DNA of 63,733 nt, from contig CAITNQ010000081.1 in NCBI GenBank assembly GCA_903893785.1, forward strand, positions 1 through 63,733, written 5' to 3'. Both the position numbers and the translations under genes were made by a program. This document shows positions 18,701 through 27,666 of the stretch, one piece after another (within the stretch, counting starts at the first letter, position 1; the number at the start of each line of letters is the position of its first letter). The stretch is from an uncultured Gemmatimonadota bacterium (GTDB lineage: Bacteria > Latescibacterota > UBA2968 > UBA8231). Under the pieces are notes generated by a model, which did no database searches, was not told the DNA's origin, and saw only the letters and a program-made list of their open reading frames with translations.

Positions 18701-21485
18701 GACGGTCGAAGTCGCGTACCAGGAAGTCCACCTCGTAGGGGTTGGCGTGGTCGCCACTGCGCAGGCCCGTGTCAACCGTATCGTAGCCCGACGGCGCCAC
18801 CGACACAACGATGGGGCGGTGCCGGATGGTCAGGGCTCCCGGGCTGCGGGTGAAGACCGGTGGATTGCGGCGGTCGTCGGCCACCAAGTAGACGTAGTAG
18901 GCGCCGGACAGGGCCTGCTCGATGTTGGCGAAGAGCTTGGCCTTGAGCGCCGCCGGCGGATCGTCCCAGGTGTACGACTGGCGCGACCCTTCCAGCAGGT
19001 CGTCTGTGCCGCCGGCAAACACCCCGGTGCAGTCGTTCTCATCGGCAATCAGGGTCCCGAAGATGCGGATGTCCTGGACCGACGCCAGCGAGCTATCGGC
19101 GGCGTAGTAGAGAGCGGCCCGCAGGCCCCCGGTGACCAGCGCGTCGTCCACGTCGTTCAGGTCGTACTGGATCGCGTAGCTAGTATTGGCTTCGTCGGCC
19201 ACGCCGTCGGGTTGCGTGATCCGTACCACCGGCGAGGTGTTGGCGTCCACGATGTCAATGGCCGCGCCCAGCGCGAAGAAGCTGCCAACGACGGCGAAAG
19301 AGCCGCGCGGATCCGTGCCCACGCGAACCGTTCGGGCGCCTTTACCGGTGCCGGCGGCGCTGGCGGTGCTGTTGGTGATCACCTGCAGATTAGTGGCCGA
19401 GTCACTGCCAAGGACATTCAGTTTGACCAGCAGACCGATCTTGTCGTCGTCGTCGCCCCATTCCGCCCCGGACGAGGCATCTTCGTTGAGTCGCCCCTCG
19501 AAGCGCTTGTCGTCGTCGGCCAGGGTCGTCGCCACGGTCTCCCAGTTGCCGGTCAGGAAACCATCGCTGTGGTTGCCGGCAGCACCGGCGCCGGCACCGT
19601 CGCTGTTGTCGGCGACGTGCACCCAGACCGGGTTGCCGGTCGCCGCCGTGGTGAAACTGAGGGCATTGGTGGGCGTGTACGTTAGGTCGTACTGGTAGCC
19701 GCCCACGGGTACCGAATGGTCCTCCCAGGCCACGGCGCGCCCGAGGACCTTGAAGTACACGTGCTGATTAGCGTCGGTAGTGTTGTCGACGCCCATGCCC
19801 TCGGCCGTGCCGCCGACGTAGGTCAGGTACAGGTTGCGGCTGGCCGCGTACCCGGCCAGGGACGGTGCCGCCAGGAAGACATCGGTGGCCGCCACGCCGT
19901 GGCTGACACCGGCGTCGTCATCGGCCACCTTGGTGGGCAGCGTCCAGCTGCTGCCGTTGTAGGTGGCGTAGTAGATGTCCTGTTCGCCACGGCCGCTGTA
20001 CCCCGCGGTGAAAGCCACGGCCAGTTCGCCACGGTCGTTGGTCCGCGGATCGACCACGGCGGCTACCGGTTCGGTCAGCGTCCAGTCAAGCTCCACGTTA
20101 TAGCGCCCGGCGCCGTCGCTGAACAGGGGCGTAGCGGCGCTGCTCCACGCCGGCGCTGCCGCCGACGCCGACCAGGCCGCATCGCCGCCGCGGGCATTGT
20201 CGTACACATAGCTGTTGGCGAAGACCGTCTCGTACGTGGCATCGCCGTACTTGTACACAGCATAGACGCGGTTGGGTGACCGAGCCCGATCGACAACCAC
20301 GGTCGGGAAGCAGAACAAGGCCGGGGTTTCCACCGCGGCGTTGGTGGCCTCGTTGTCGAAGTCGTCGATCACCGCGCCCCGGCTGGCGGCATCCCACCCA
20401 CTGCTGGTCACATCGCGCCAGGCGTCGCCGGGAACGGTCTTGTGCTCAAAGGCATCGGCCGCATCGTCGAAGTAGACCAGATGCAGCACATCGCCGGTGC
20501 CGATGGCCAGGTCCGGACCGGTCTGGCGCGAACCGTCCCGCGTCACCCGCACCCCGCCGGTGCTGCCCACGGTACCGAGCGAGCCGAACTTCTCCAGGCT
20601 GAACGGCGTCGTGCTGCGATTGACCCGCGCCAACATGATGTCATCGGTGGTGCCGGCACGGGTGGTGCCGCGCACATAGGTGATGTACACGTTGTCGCGA
20701 TCATCGATGGCCAGGCGCGGGAATGCCGTCGCGCGCCCGCGCAGATTGCCGGTGGTCAGCGTGTCGTTGACCACCAGGGGCCCGTTGCCCGGCAGCCAGG
20801 AGGCGCCACCGTTTTCGGAGTAGCTCAGATACACGTTGTCGGGACGGGTGGCGAAGTGCGCTGTGCCGCCGTCCGGAGAGGCGTCAAAGGCATACACCAC
20901 GCGCGGGTTACCGCGGCTGTCCAGCGCCAGGTCAACGGTAGAGAAGGAGGCGCCGGACGCGGCCAGAGTCAGCGCGTCGAAACGGCGGGACCCGGCCACG
21001 CTGACGGGGTCGGAGAACGTGCGCCCGCCGTCATCGCTGCGAGCGTAGCGCACGTAGTAGACCGGGGTGCTGACCGGCGCCACCACGTCGGCGGCAATCC
21101 AGGCCATGTGGATAGCCCCGGTGGCCGAGACGGCAATATCAGCGCGCGCCCCATCTGTGTCCGTGGCGTCGACGGTCAGGCTGCGCTCCAGGGACTGGAA
21201 TTCACCGAACACCGGGTAGGCCGGGGTGGCCGGTTGGTTCAAGTCCACGCGGACCGTCACCGGGGCGCCGACGACGAAGGTGCTGCGCGCTGAGCTGTCG
21301 GCGGCCGAGAAGCCGACCGGTGTGCGGTTCTCGAACGTGGGCAGAATGGCGCGCGCCGGCGCCGTCAATGACAGAACCAGCAGGCACCCCAACAGACCGC
21401 CCAGGGCGACGCCGACTGTGCGCCCTGCCCCCCGGCGGCGGCCAGGCTGTGCGCGGCGGTCTGCAGGTACGGAGATGGAATCCAC
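15762..21485 (-). CDS. Giant secreted modular protein B, tandem paralogue of A
   Basis: 1,907 aa from GTG 21485 (AAGGA about nine bases upstream), with a basic N-terminus and hydrophobic signal VALGGLLGCLLVLSLTAPA. It has the same domain order as the downstream paralogue: Asp-box repeats (ARSDDGGRTF, SYSENGGASW), Ig-like repeats, a cohesin-like domain near 1308, a dockerin near 1600 (GDVSQDNEINEDD; ADLNNDGAVGAADL), a second cohesin-like domain (about 1665-1810) and a FlgD-like end (YPNPFNPQTTVAFAL; GVYLCQLQL). The pair arose by tandem duplication and is translated as a coupled unit. Between mature starts the two share ENRTPV and SLERS/ALERS blocks. Binding or hydrolytic specificity cannot be read; no catalytic residues are certain. 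Confidence 0.85.
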   Translation of the reverse strand: MDSISVPADRRAQPGRRRGAGRTVGVALGGLLGCLLVLSLTAPARAILPTFENRTPVGFSAADSSARSTFVVGAPVTVRVDLNQPATPAYPVFGEFQSLERSLTVDATDTDGARADIAVSATGAIHMAWIAADVVAPVSTPVYYVRYARSDDGGRTFSDPVSVAGSRRFDALTLAASGASFSTVDLALDSRGNPRVVYAFDASPDGGTAHFATRPDNVYLSYSENGGASWLPGNGPLVVNDTLTTGNLRGRATAFPRLAIDDRDNVYITYVRGTTRAGTTDDIMLARVNRSTTPFSLEKFGSLGTVGSTGGVRVTRDGSRQTGPDLAIGTGDVLHLVYFDDAADAFEHKTVPGDAWRDVTSSGWDAASRGAVIDDFDNEATNAAVETPALFCFPTVVVDRARSPNRVYAVYKYGDATYETVFANSYVYDNARGGDAAWSASAAAPAWSSAATPLFSDGAGRYNVELDWTLTEPVAAVVDPRTNDRGELAVAFTAGYSGRGEQDIYYATYNGSSWTLPTKVADDDAGVSHGVAATDVFLAAPSLAGYAASRNLYLTYVGGTAEGMGVDNTTDANQHVYFKVLGRAVAWEDHSVPVGGYQYDLTYTPTNALSFTTAATGNPVWVHVADNSDGAGAGAAGNHSDGFLTGNWETVATTLADDDKRFEGRLNEDASSGAEWGDDDDKIGLLVKLNVLGSDSATNLQVITNSTASAAGTGKGARTVRVGTDPRGSFAVVGSFFALGAAIDIVDANTSPVVRITQPDGVADEANTSYAIQYDLNDVDDALVTGGLRAALYYAADSSLASVQDIRIFGTLIADENDCTGVFAGGTDDLLEGSRQSYTWDDPPAALKAKLFANIEQALSGAYYVYLVADDRRNPPVFTRSPGALTIRHRPIVVSVAPSGYDTVDTGLRSGDHANPYEVDFLVRDFDRPGATQVQLFYAAAAGLTSVSASGTYPDLRFALGKSVSGVRAVPLTHAEALTSSEHTFSWDATDLVAVRVGATVDSQTVAEGSYYVYAVACDSANTTVGRSAGRVVVRHSPWFSFYEPLVDTHRQINTGSQPIFTIQWQKGRGDGDYDDDANIDLFFTTDNPATVNYEAYPDSLWRDADTRVIVRGLAEDLDGAADMYAWDLRHPAADVPRDGEKVWLYAGLTDAHGNRVVVLGGAVTMTHDPHVTLMSSELALYASFSQNDAFRIEWQDYLVDDGAGTDDAYLRLYASTDGTLTSLADLEADVGGATFLINSSNGLHTGTLTSVREDSANFFDWNTRLFGAAGSAYYIYAAINKDATFGNSTSTTFSRSSTPLTVGVAGSRPHVSTSPSDRIVAVGDTVTLDVMVWHPNPMNFVQVVIKLVDDSFSVVDQSTAAGLQPFVDLNTVFPGTTAIENTYRASARQLRFSKATFLGQVVGAETAPAHLARLQLVPLATLTASPSVTFTSGETGTVLGLVNKSDPLDSGEGLTLGDPQLTRVTRGTITATVELEGHSAPLGSGDQATLLDIHLRQPGSALDITDSIFRHANDDNVATTDTVEVQTTAAGALSLYSVPPGRYVLTVKDSSHVSGRTDTLTVRAGESVAISALAGNGFFGSDLRGDPTSLLPSSGRQLAAGDVSQDNEINEDDVNLIIAAWGTDTSKPLFHAADLNNDGAVGAADLTATTSNFGNTDGFGAPPVYRATAAPSGGHATLSWRPVLSGRSPEPGEQVEVDLLAKGLADLAGFEASLAYDARCLRPAAPATPGDVFARNPLGAAFGHRFEPGSVTVMAARKGKRWSASGEAVLARVVFDVLDSNGLGSLAGVGGQLFSSRYERQALQWEAVPAPVLPWATALAANYPNPFNPQTTVAFALADPAPIRLDVYDLLGQLVRHLATGPWPAGSHSVVWDGCDDAGAPVATGVYLCQLQLDGRRYTRKMALIR

Positions 21486-21830
21486 GGCGTCATTCCTTGG
21501 CGCGGGCCGGTCAGGCGCGGGCCCTGGCTCGAACGGGCCCGGCGATTCCCTTCACCTGCCGCAAAGCAATCGCGATGCCATGCTCCCCCAAGCCGCCCTG
21601 AACGCGCCAGGCCGGCAACGGGCTGCTGTCGCACGCCGTTGCTGGTGGTTGAGCGCGGAAATGGTTTCCGCCGGCAGGAATTTCCTGCCCCGGCGGCCGC
21701 AGCCCTGCGATCGGCAGGGGGCGGCCCTGGGCGCGGTGCCTGCACCACCGCGCGCCGCGAACCGGCGGCACTGTTTTTGCAGTTAGTGGGCCATCACTGC
21801 CCTGCCCAGGAGGGGACGGAGGGTTACCCT
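21486..21830. other. 345-bp divergent intergenic region of the giant secreted-protein cluster
   Basis: It separates protein B (minus) from the 1,086-aa secreted protein (plus) and must hold both promoters. I see no convincing -35/-10 pair. It does contain two adjacent perfect inverted repeats (21655-21671 and 21673-21689), listed separately. Confidence 0.6.
21655..21689. promoter_or_regulatory. Two adjacent perfect inverted repeats, candidate operator
   Basis: GCGGAAA-TGG-TTTCCGC (21655-21671) is followed one base later by GGCAGGAA-T-TTCCTGCC (21673-21689). Both share a GGAA/TTCC core. They lie in the divergent region between the secreted-protein genes, about 140 bp before the plus-strand start. 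Confidence 0.5.
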
Positions 21831-24800
21831 ATGCGCCGGATCGCGTCAGTCCTGCTGTTAGTCGTCTGCCTGGCCGCTCCCCGGAACCTGCTGGCGGCCC
21901 GCCTCGACCTGCGGTTGGCCGGCCAGTCGACCACCACGGCCACGGTCAAGGTGGGGCAGGAACTGGACGTTCAGGTCTGGGTGGACTCCGAAGGCCAGAT
22001 CCTTTCCGGTGCGGCGGTGTTCCTCAGCTATGACGACACTGTCTTCGAGTTGGCGCGGGAGGACCAGTCGTCGGCGCCAGGAGCACAGCCTTTTGCCCCC
22101 GGAGCGCTGCTGACCAACGGCGAGGTGTACCGCAATGTGCGCCTGGCCGAGACCGACCCAGCCGCGGCCGCCAGCGGCGCGCAGCTCGATTACAGCATTG
22201 TCCGTGCCGCGGACCAGGGCGCCGGCCCGATCGCCAGTTTTCGACTGCGGGCCCTGGCCCCGGCCGTCAACAGCACGATCCGCATCGACGAGACCGGGGC
22301 ACGCGAGACGCGCGTCTTCCTGCCGGACGGCAGCCACGCGCCGTTCCGCTTCATCAACCCGCTGCGGCTGACCGTACAGGGCATCACGCTGAGTGGCCTG
22401 CCGGCGCGCGTGGTGTTAGCGCGCGGACAGATCGATGCGAGTTCCCTGGCCCTGCAGCAGCACGTCTATGACCCGTTGTTCACCCCGGCACAGATCACCT
22501 GGCATCTGTCGCCCACGCGCCAGGTGGCCGCGACCCTGCAGGGGGATGGACCGAACGTCCGACTGGCAGCCCCCGGCGACGCCTCGCCCTGGGAGCGCCT
22601 GATAGTGACTGCCACCAACCCGGCAGGCCAGTCAGCCAGCGACACGGTGGATGTTTTCGTCGATGCCCCGCCGGTGCTGTCGCGGTGGCCTCGCCAGCTT
22701 GCCCTGCGCGAAGACGAAGCCATGTTCCTGGGGCTCGACAGCCTGGCCGAGGATCCGGACACACCCGCCGCCGAACGGCGTTGGCAGGTGATCGGCGGGC
22801 CTCACCTGGAGGCGACGGTGACGGCCCGGCCGGCTCGTCTGGCCCTGCAGGGGGCCGCCGACTGGTCCGGCGCCACCACGGTGTCCGTGCGCGTCAGCGA
22901 CGACTACGGATTCGCTGACTCGGCCGAGGTACAGGTGCAGGTGCAGCCCGTGAATGACCCACCCGCGCTGCTGCAGGCTCCCAACCTGACGCTCGTCGAG
23001 GGACGGGCCGACAGCTCGCTCAGCGTTGCCGCGTTGGCCGCGGACCCCGAAGGGCCGGTTCGCCTGAGCTGGAGCGAGGCCCGCCTGGTGGGCGTGGCGC
23101 AACGCCACGGCGCCCTGGTGGTGTCCAGCCGTGTCGGCGGCACCGGCACCGAGGCGATCACCCTGACGGCCACCGATGAACAGGGCCTGCAGGCCAGCGC
23201 ACCCTTGACCGTGACGGTGCTCCCGTCCATGGCGCCGGCGGTCGTGGCAGCGCCGGCGGCGCGGGGTTGGACTGCTGGGCAGTCGCAGGATCTGCCCTTG
23301 GACGATTGGGTAGTGGACCCAGACAACGCCGACGAAGACCTGGTCTGGACCGTGACAGGTCAACAGGCTCTGCGCGTGCTGTTGAGCACCAACAGGGTCG
23401 CGCGGGTCGAGGCGCCCGCAGGCTGGTCGGGCATCGAGGATCTGGCGTTTACCGTAACCGATCCGGCCGCCCGCCGCGCCACCTTCACGGTGCGCTGCTT
23501 TGTCGCGGCGGTGGCCGGTGCACCCGTGCTCGACAAGCTCCCGGAGCTCTCACTGCCGGTCGACAGCAGCGCGGTCACTCTCGACCTGGACGACTACGTG
23601 TACGACGCCGACGACGAGCGTGCGGCCCTGCAGTGGTTCGTGCCGGCGCGGCCCGACCTGTCGCTTCGGGTCGAACCGGGCACGCGCATCCTGACTGTAG
23701 CACCGACGGCGGCCGCCCAGCCCGGCGCCCTTGCCATCGAACTGCGCGTGCAGGACCCGGCCGGGCACGAGGCGGTGGGCCTGCTGCCGCTGGTCCTCAC
23801 CGCGGGCACGGGCCCCACGCCGCCGGCCTCCTTGTCGCTGCGGTCGCTGGCCCCCCTGCGGATGGCGGCGGGATCGGTGTGGGCCGTTGATCTGGACACT
23901 CTGGTGGAGAGTCCCGCCGGAGCCAGCGGCCTGTCGTGGACCTGCCGGCCAGGGCCGCACCTGACCGCCGTGGTCGACGCCGCCAGCCACCTGGCGATGA
24001 TCGCGCCCACCCAAGGGTGGAGCGGCGTGGACACGGTCGCCTTCGTGGCCGCAGGCGCGAACCTGGCTGCGGCCGAGGTACGCCTGGTGGTCACCGTGGC
24101 GGCACAGACGGCCCCCACCCTGGCGCCCCTGCCGCCCCTGCAACTGGCCGTCGGTGCGGTGGATGAGTCAATTGATCTGGACGACTATGTTGCCGGCGTG
24201 GACGGGGCCGAGGTGACCTGGCAGGTCACCGGCGAGGGGCATGTGCGGGCGCTCGTCGATGCCCAGAGTCGCCGGCTGATCGTGATTCCGGCCACCGGGT
24301 GGTCCGGCACCGAGACGCTGACGCTGGTTGGCGTCGATGGCGCCAGCAACCGCCTGTCGGGAAGCGTGGCGGTGACCGTGGCAGCACCCGCCGGATCCCT
24401 CGGCCTGCGGGCGGACACCCAGATGCCCATGCTCGCCGGTGAACGCGAGATCACCCTGGACAGCTCGGTATTGCTGTCTGACGACGCCGCCGGCCGCGCC
24501 CTGACCTGGCAGGTCGTTGGCCGGAGCGATGTGCAGGTGCGCTATGTCGCGGCCAGCCGCCAACTGACCCTCACCTGCGCTGCCGGTTGGACCAGCGACC
24601 AGGAACTCGTCCTGCAGGTCAGCGACGGCCAGGGGGCCACCCAGACGGGGCGCCTGCGTTTGCAGGTGCTCCCCGACGATGGCTCAGTGGGCATCGAGTC
24701 GGACCTGTTCCAGCTAGCCGTTATCGCCAACCCGACGCAACCGGATTACCTGGACGTGTATGTTGTGGCGCCGGCGGAGGTGACGCGGACCCCCCAACTA

Positions 24801-25091
24801 CAGTTGCAGGACAGCGAATCCCACCGCCTCGGAGTCACCGCCCTGGCCCCGGGCCTGTGGTACGGCAGCCACGTGATCCCCTCAGCCTACGCCGGGACCG
24901 TCAACCTGCTGGCCTTGGCGCTGACCCCGGACGCCACGGTGCTTCGCGCTCGTCTGGAACGGGTCGCCGACCTGCGCACAGCCGGCAAACCCGTTCCGGC
25001 ACAACTGACCGCTGAAGACCCCGCCAGCGGCCCGGTGGAAACCGCCATCCGCGCCCAGACCCTCCAGGCGCCCCCCGATCTGGGGCGGTGA
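21831..25091 (+). CDS. Secreted multi-domain protein: cohesin-like domain plus Ig/cadherin-like repeats
   Basis: 1,086 aa from ATG 21831 with GGAGGG seven bases upstream. The signal peptide is MRRIASVLLLVVCLAAPRNL. Residues about 22-190 look like a cohesin fold (VKVGQELDVQVWVDSE, AAVFLSYDDTVFEL). A string of about eight repeats of roughly 95 residues follows, with recurring DLDDYV...W.V and GWSG...TLT motifs, as in Ig-like or cadherin-like surface adhesins. The last 120 residues form a distinct domain (from VGIESDLFQLAVIANP). No FlgD-like sorting module or anchor is visible, unlike its two neighbours. Its cohesin-like domain could in principle bind the dockerins of proteins A and B; that is inference from position and fold only. 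Confidence 0.8.
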   Translation: MRRIASVLLLVVCLAAPRNLLAARLDLRLAGQSTTTATVKVGQELDVQVWVDSEGQILSGAAVFLSYDDTVFELAREDQSSAPGAQPFAPGALLTNGEVYRNVRLAETDPAAAASGAQLDYSIVRAADQGAGPIASFRLRALAPAVNSTIRIDETGARETRVFLPDGSHAPFRFINPLRLTVQGITLSGLPARVVLARGQIDASSLALQQHVYDPLFTPAQITWHLSPTRQVAATLQGDGPNVRLAAPGDASPWERLIVTATNPAGQSASDTVDVFVDAPPVLSRWPRQLALREDEAMFLGLDSLAEDPDTPAAERRWQVIGGPHLEATVTARPARLALQGAADWSGATTVSVRVSDDYGFADSAEVQVQVQPVNDPPALLQAPNLTLVEGRADSSLSVAALAADPEGPVRLSWSEARLVGVAQRHGALVVSSRVGGTGTEAITLTATDEQGLQASAPLTVTVLPSMAPAVVAAPAARGWTAGQSQDLPLDDWVVDPDNADEDLVWTVTGQQALRVLLSTNRVARVEAPAGWSGIEDLAFTVTDPAARRATFTVRCFVAAVAGAPVLDKLPELSLPVDSSAVTLDLDDYVYDADDERAALQWFVPARPDLSLRVEPGTRILTVAPTAAAQPGALAIELRVQDPAGHEAVGLLPLVLTAGTGPTPPASLSLRSLAPLRMAAGSVWAVDLDTLVESPAGASGLSWTCRPGPHLTAVVDAASHLAMIAPTQGWSGVDTVAFVAAGANLAAAEVRLVVTVAAQTAPTLAPLPPLQLAVGAVDESIDLDDYVAGVDGAEVTWQVTGEGHVRALVDAQSRRLIVIPATGWSGTETLTLVGVDGASNRLSGSVAVTVAAPAGSLGLRADTQMPMLAGEREITLDSSVLLSDDAAGRALTWQVVGRSDVQVRYVAASRQLTLTCAAGWTSDQELVLQVSDGQGATQTGRLRLQVLPDDGSVGIESDLFQLAVIANPTQPDYLDVYVVAPAEVTRTPQLQLQDSESHRLGVTALAPGLWYGSHVIPSAYAGTVNLLALALTPDATVLRARLERVADLRTAGKPVPAQLTAEDPASGPVETAIRAQTLQAPPDLGR

Positions 25092-25164
25092 GCCGACAGC
25101 GTGGCCGCGTGACGCCGGAGCCTACGTTGACAGGGAGGCCCCGCCGCGAGTGGGGTAACGCGCC

Positions 25165-26067
25165 TCAACTGCCCTGGTACGCGTCTACCAACTGGCGCAC
25201 CCGGGGGCAGGCGTCAATGCCGCGCCCCGGGTGGACGATCAGCCGGTACCGGAACGTCAGGCTGTCGCCGGCGGCAAGGGTGAGACTCTCGTCAAGGGTC
25301 TTGTCGTTGCGGAAATCATGGGCACCGAACGGGTTGGCCGTGAACAGCCCGTAACCCCGCACATGCCAGTAGGTGGGATGTCGCGGGTTGTCGCGGTGAT
25401 CCACCACGGTGTGACCCCACTGTTCGCCGTTGGCCACCGGGCCGGAGTAGTCGACCCAGGCCGCGCGCTGCCCCCAGGTAGTTTCCTCGCCCTGACCGCT
25501 GTCATATACCTGACCGTTGGCGTTCTCGATGCGGCCGCGGTCCTTGGCGTCCATGCTGGTGGGCACGCGAATCGTGAACAGCCCGCCTTCTTTCGTGTCC
25601 CCGAAGGTAACCGCACCGTACCGCGCCCGGAACTCGGAGCGTTGGTCGAGCACCCGCAGGTCACCTTCGGCGCTCAACCGATACTCGCGCCACTCCTCGA
25701 GCAGGCGCTGCCCGTCAGGGCCGAACCAGTCGATGATCCCGTCGATGCGCGCCACGTCTGCCTCAACACCCACCACCGGTTCGCCCCGCTGCAGCATCGC
25801 CCCATGGCCGGTGTTCTCGTCCCACAGGTTGTAACCATTGACCAGGCCGTGCGCCGTGTACACGCTGCGATGGTGGTAGTGGTCCTGGTTCTCGCCGGGC
25901 ACATTCTCGACCGGCCAGGCGCGCGTAAGCCGCTGCCCACCGGAGGTCAGCAGCGGGTAGAAAAACGGTCTGCAGGCGTAGTGACCGTAGCGGTACTCGG
26001 TGAACAGCCGGCCGTCTACGGTAACCACGGCGCGGGCCAACTCGGGCTGCAACTGAATGGCGATCAT
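25165..26067 (-). CDS. DUF6807 (PmoA-like) family protein
   Basis: 300 aa. It matches the DUF6807 family through DHYHHRSVYTAHGLVNGYN, DYSGPVANGEQWG and the C-terminal FRYRLIVHPG. The family is common in planctomycetes and other sugar-degrading bacteria and has no firm biochemical role; the old PmoA name is misleading. There is no signal peptide. Start ATG 26067 has GGAGAGG upstream. It follows the radical SAM maturase by 66 bp on the same strand, so the two are probably co-transcribed. It converges on the secreted-protein gene with a 73-bp gap in which I see no perfect hairpin. Confidence 0.8.
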   Translation of the reverse strand: MIAIQLQPELARAVVTVDGRLFTEYRYGHYACRPFFYPLLTSGGQRLTRAWPVENVPGENQDHYHHRSVYTAHGLVNGYNLWDENTGHGAMLQRGEPVVGVEADVARIDGIIDWFGPDGQRLLEEWREYRLSAEGDLRVLDQRSEFRARYGAVTFGDTKEGGLFTIRVPTSMDAKDRGRIENANGQVYDSGQGEETTWGQRAAWVDYSGPVANGEQWGHTVVDHRDNPRHPTYWHVRGYGLFTANPFGAHDFRNDKTLDESLTLAAGDSLTFRYRLIVHPGRGIDACPRVRQLVDAYQGS

Positions 26068-26133
26068 CGTTCCTCTCCGTGACAGGGGTACATGCGGCCG
26101 GCGACTCCACGACGCCGGCCGTGGGCCGGCCCC

Positions 26134-27558
26134 TCAACGGCCGCAGCAGCGTTTGCGCTTGCGTCCCGAGCCGCAAGGGCACGGGGCGTTGCGTCCGCCG
26201 GTGTTGGCGTCCGGCGGCGACGATGGAACCAACTGGTCTACGCAGGGCATGATCTCGGCCGCCGGTCGGCCTGCTCTGAGCAGGCCCGCCATGGCATCAA
26301 GGTACGGCGCCAGATGGCCGTAGAAAGCCCGGTACCCGGCGCACAGGTAGTTGAGTCCCGGCTCGCCAGCGGGCGTGCGCAGGATCCGATGCTTGGGGCA
26401 TCCCCCGTGGCAGGCAAACAGGTAGGTGCACGCGCGACAATACTGCGGCAAGGCGTCGCGCTTGGCCGCGCCGAAGCGCTGTTGGGCCGGGGAAGCGACC
26501 AACTCCACCAGGGGTTGCTCCAGCAGATTCCCCAGGCGGCAGGCCGGATAGACAAAGTGATCACACGAGTACACATCACCGTTGTGCTCGACCACCACAG
26601 CCCGGCCGCAGGTCTCGGCGGCGGTACACAGACCCGCGGGCTGGCCCAGCCACGCGCCCAGAGCGATATCGACGGGTTGGAGAAAAACACGACCGACATC
26701 CGTGCGCACCCACCGGTCGAACACCTCGTTAAGGAACCGCCCGTACCCCGAGGGGTCAACTGACCACCCGGTCACCCGCGCGCGAGGATGGTCCTGCGGG
26801 CCGACGAGGGTGAGGCCGTTGGCGTTCGAGGCCACAGCGCGCCGCTCGACAATGGGAATGAACTGCAGGAATCCGCTGCCCTCTTCGCGCAGGAACTGGT
26901 ACACCAGGGCCCCGTGCTCGGCGCTTTGGCGGGTTACCACCGTGAGGGTGTTGAACAGCACCCCGGCGTCGCGCAGCACGCGCAGGCCGCGGTCGACCAG
27001 GGCGAAACTGGGCCGTCCGCCGCGGTCGATGCGGTGGCGGTCATGCACTTCCGGGGGCCCATCGATCGACAAGCCAACCAGGAAACGATTGGCGGCGAGG
27101 AAATCACCCCACTGTGAATCCAGCAGCACCCCGTTGGTCTGCAGGGCGTTGGTCACCTGACGACCGTTGGCATAGCGCGTCTGCAGCGCCACAACCCGCT
27201 GGAAGAAGCCCAGGCCCAGGAGCGTCGGTTCGCCTCCCTGCCAGGCGAACTCCACTGTGTCGCCGTCGTGCGCCGCCAGGTACTGCCGCACGTACGACTC
27301 CAGCACTTCGTCGGACATGCGATGCACGGTGCCCGCCGGGTAGAGTTGCTCCTTCTCGCGGTAGAAGCAATACGAACACGCCAGGTTGCAGTCAGGACCG
27401 GCGGGTTTGGCCATGGCGTGGAAGGGCGGCCGGCGCGGTCCCGAGGGCCGAGTCGAGGTCGGGCGCCCGGCGGCCTCGGACGACGCTGCTTCAGGTAGCT
27501 CGGCGGCCGCGACCTGCGGGGCCGCAGTGGCGCCGCACGCAGCACAGGCCATGGGCAC
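26134..27558 (-). CDS. Anaerobic sulfatase-maturase-like radical SAM/SPASM protein with C-terminal SEC-C motif
   Basis: 474 aa. The radical SAM cluster motif CNLACSYC has Cys57, Cys61 and Cys64. SPASM-type auxiliary-cluster cysteines follow (CTAAETCG, SCDHF, YCRACTYLFACHGGCP). The family converts a Cys or Ser of sulfatases to formylglycine, or modifies other peptides. A SEC-C zinc motif (CPCGSGRKRKRCC) is fused at the C-terminus, and MACAAC at the N-terminus may be a further metal site. Start is GTG 27558; the first 40 residues are low complexity, so the true start could be later. No sulfatase gene is in the window, so the target is remote or is not a sulfatase. Confidence 0.85.
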   Translation of the reverse strand: MPMACAACGATAAPQVAAAELPEAASSEAAGRPTSTRPSGPRRPPFHAMAKPAGPDCNLACSYCFYREKEQLYPAGTVHRMSDEVLESYVRQYLAAHDGDTVEFAWQGGEPTLLGLGFFQRVVALQTRYANGRQVTNALQTNGVLLDSQWGDFLAANRFLVGLSIDGPPEVHDRHRIDRGGRPSFALVDRGLRVLRDAGVLFNTLTVVTRQSAEHGALVYQFLREEGSGFLQFIPIVERRAVASNANGLTLVGPQDHPRARVTGWSVDPSGYGRFLNEVFDRWVRTDVGRVFLQPVDIALGAWLGQPAGLCTAAETCGRAVVVEHNGDVYSCDHFVYPACRLGNLLEQPLVELVASPAQQRFGAAKRDALPQYCRACTYLFACHGGCPKHRILRTPAGEPGLNYLCAGYRAFYGHLAPYLDAMAGLLRAGRPAAEIMPCVDQLVPSSPPDANTGGRNAPCPCGSGRKRKRCCGR

Positions 27559-27666
27559 GTACTCTCGACGGTGATGGGTCCCCCAGCGACGGTTCGTATG
27601 TTAGTATTTCCGTGCTGCGAGGGCAAACCTCCTTCACCTCTTGCCGGCGCCGCCGCGAAAGGTACC

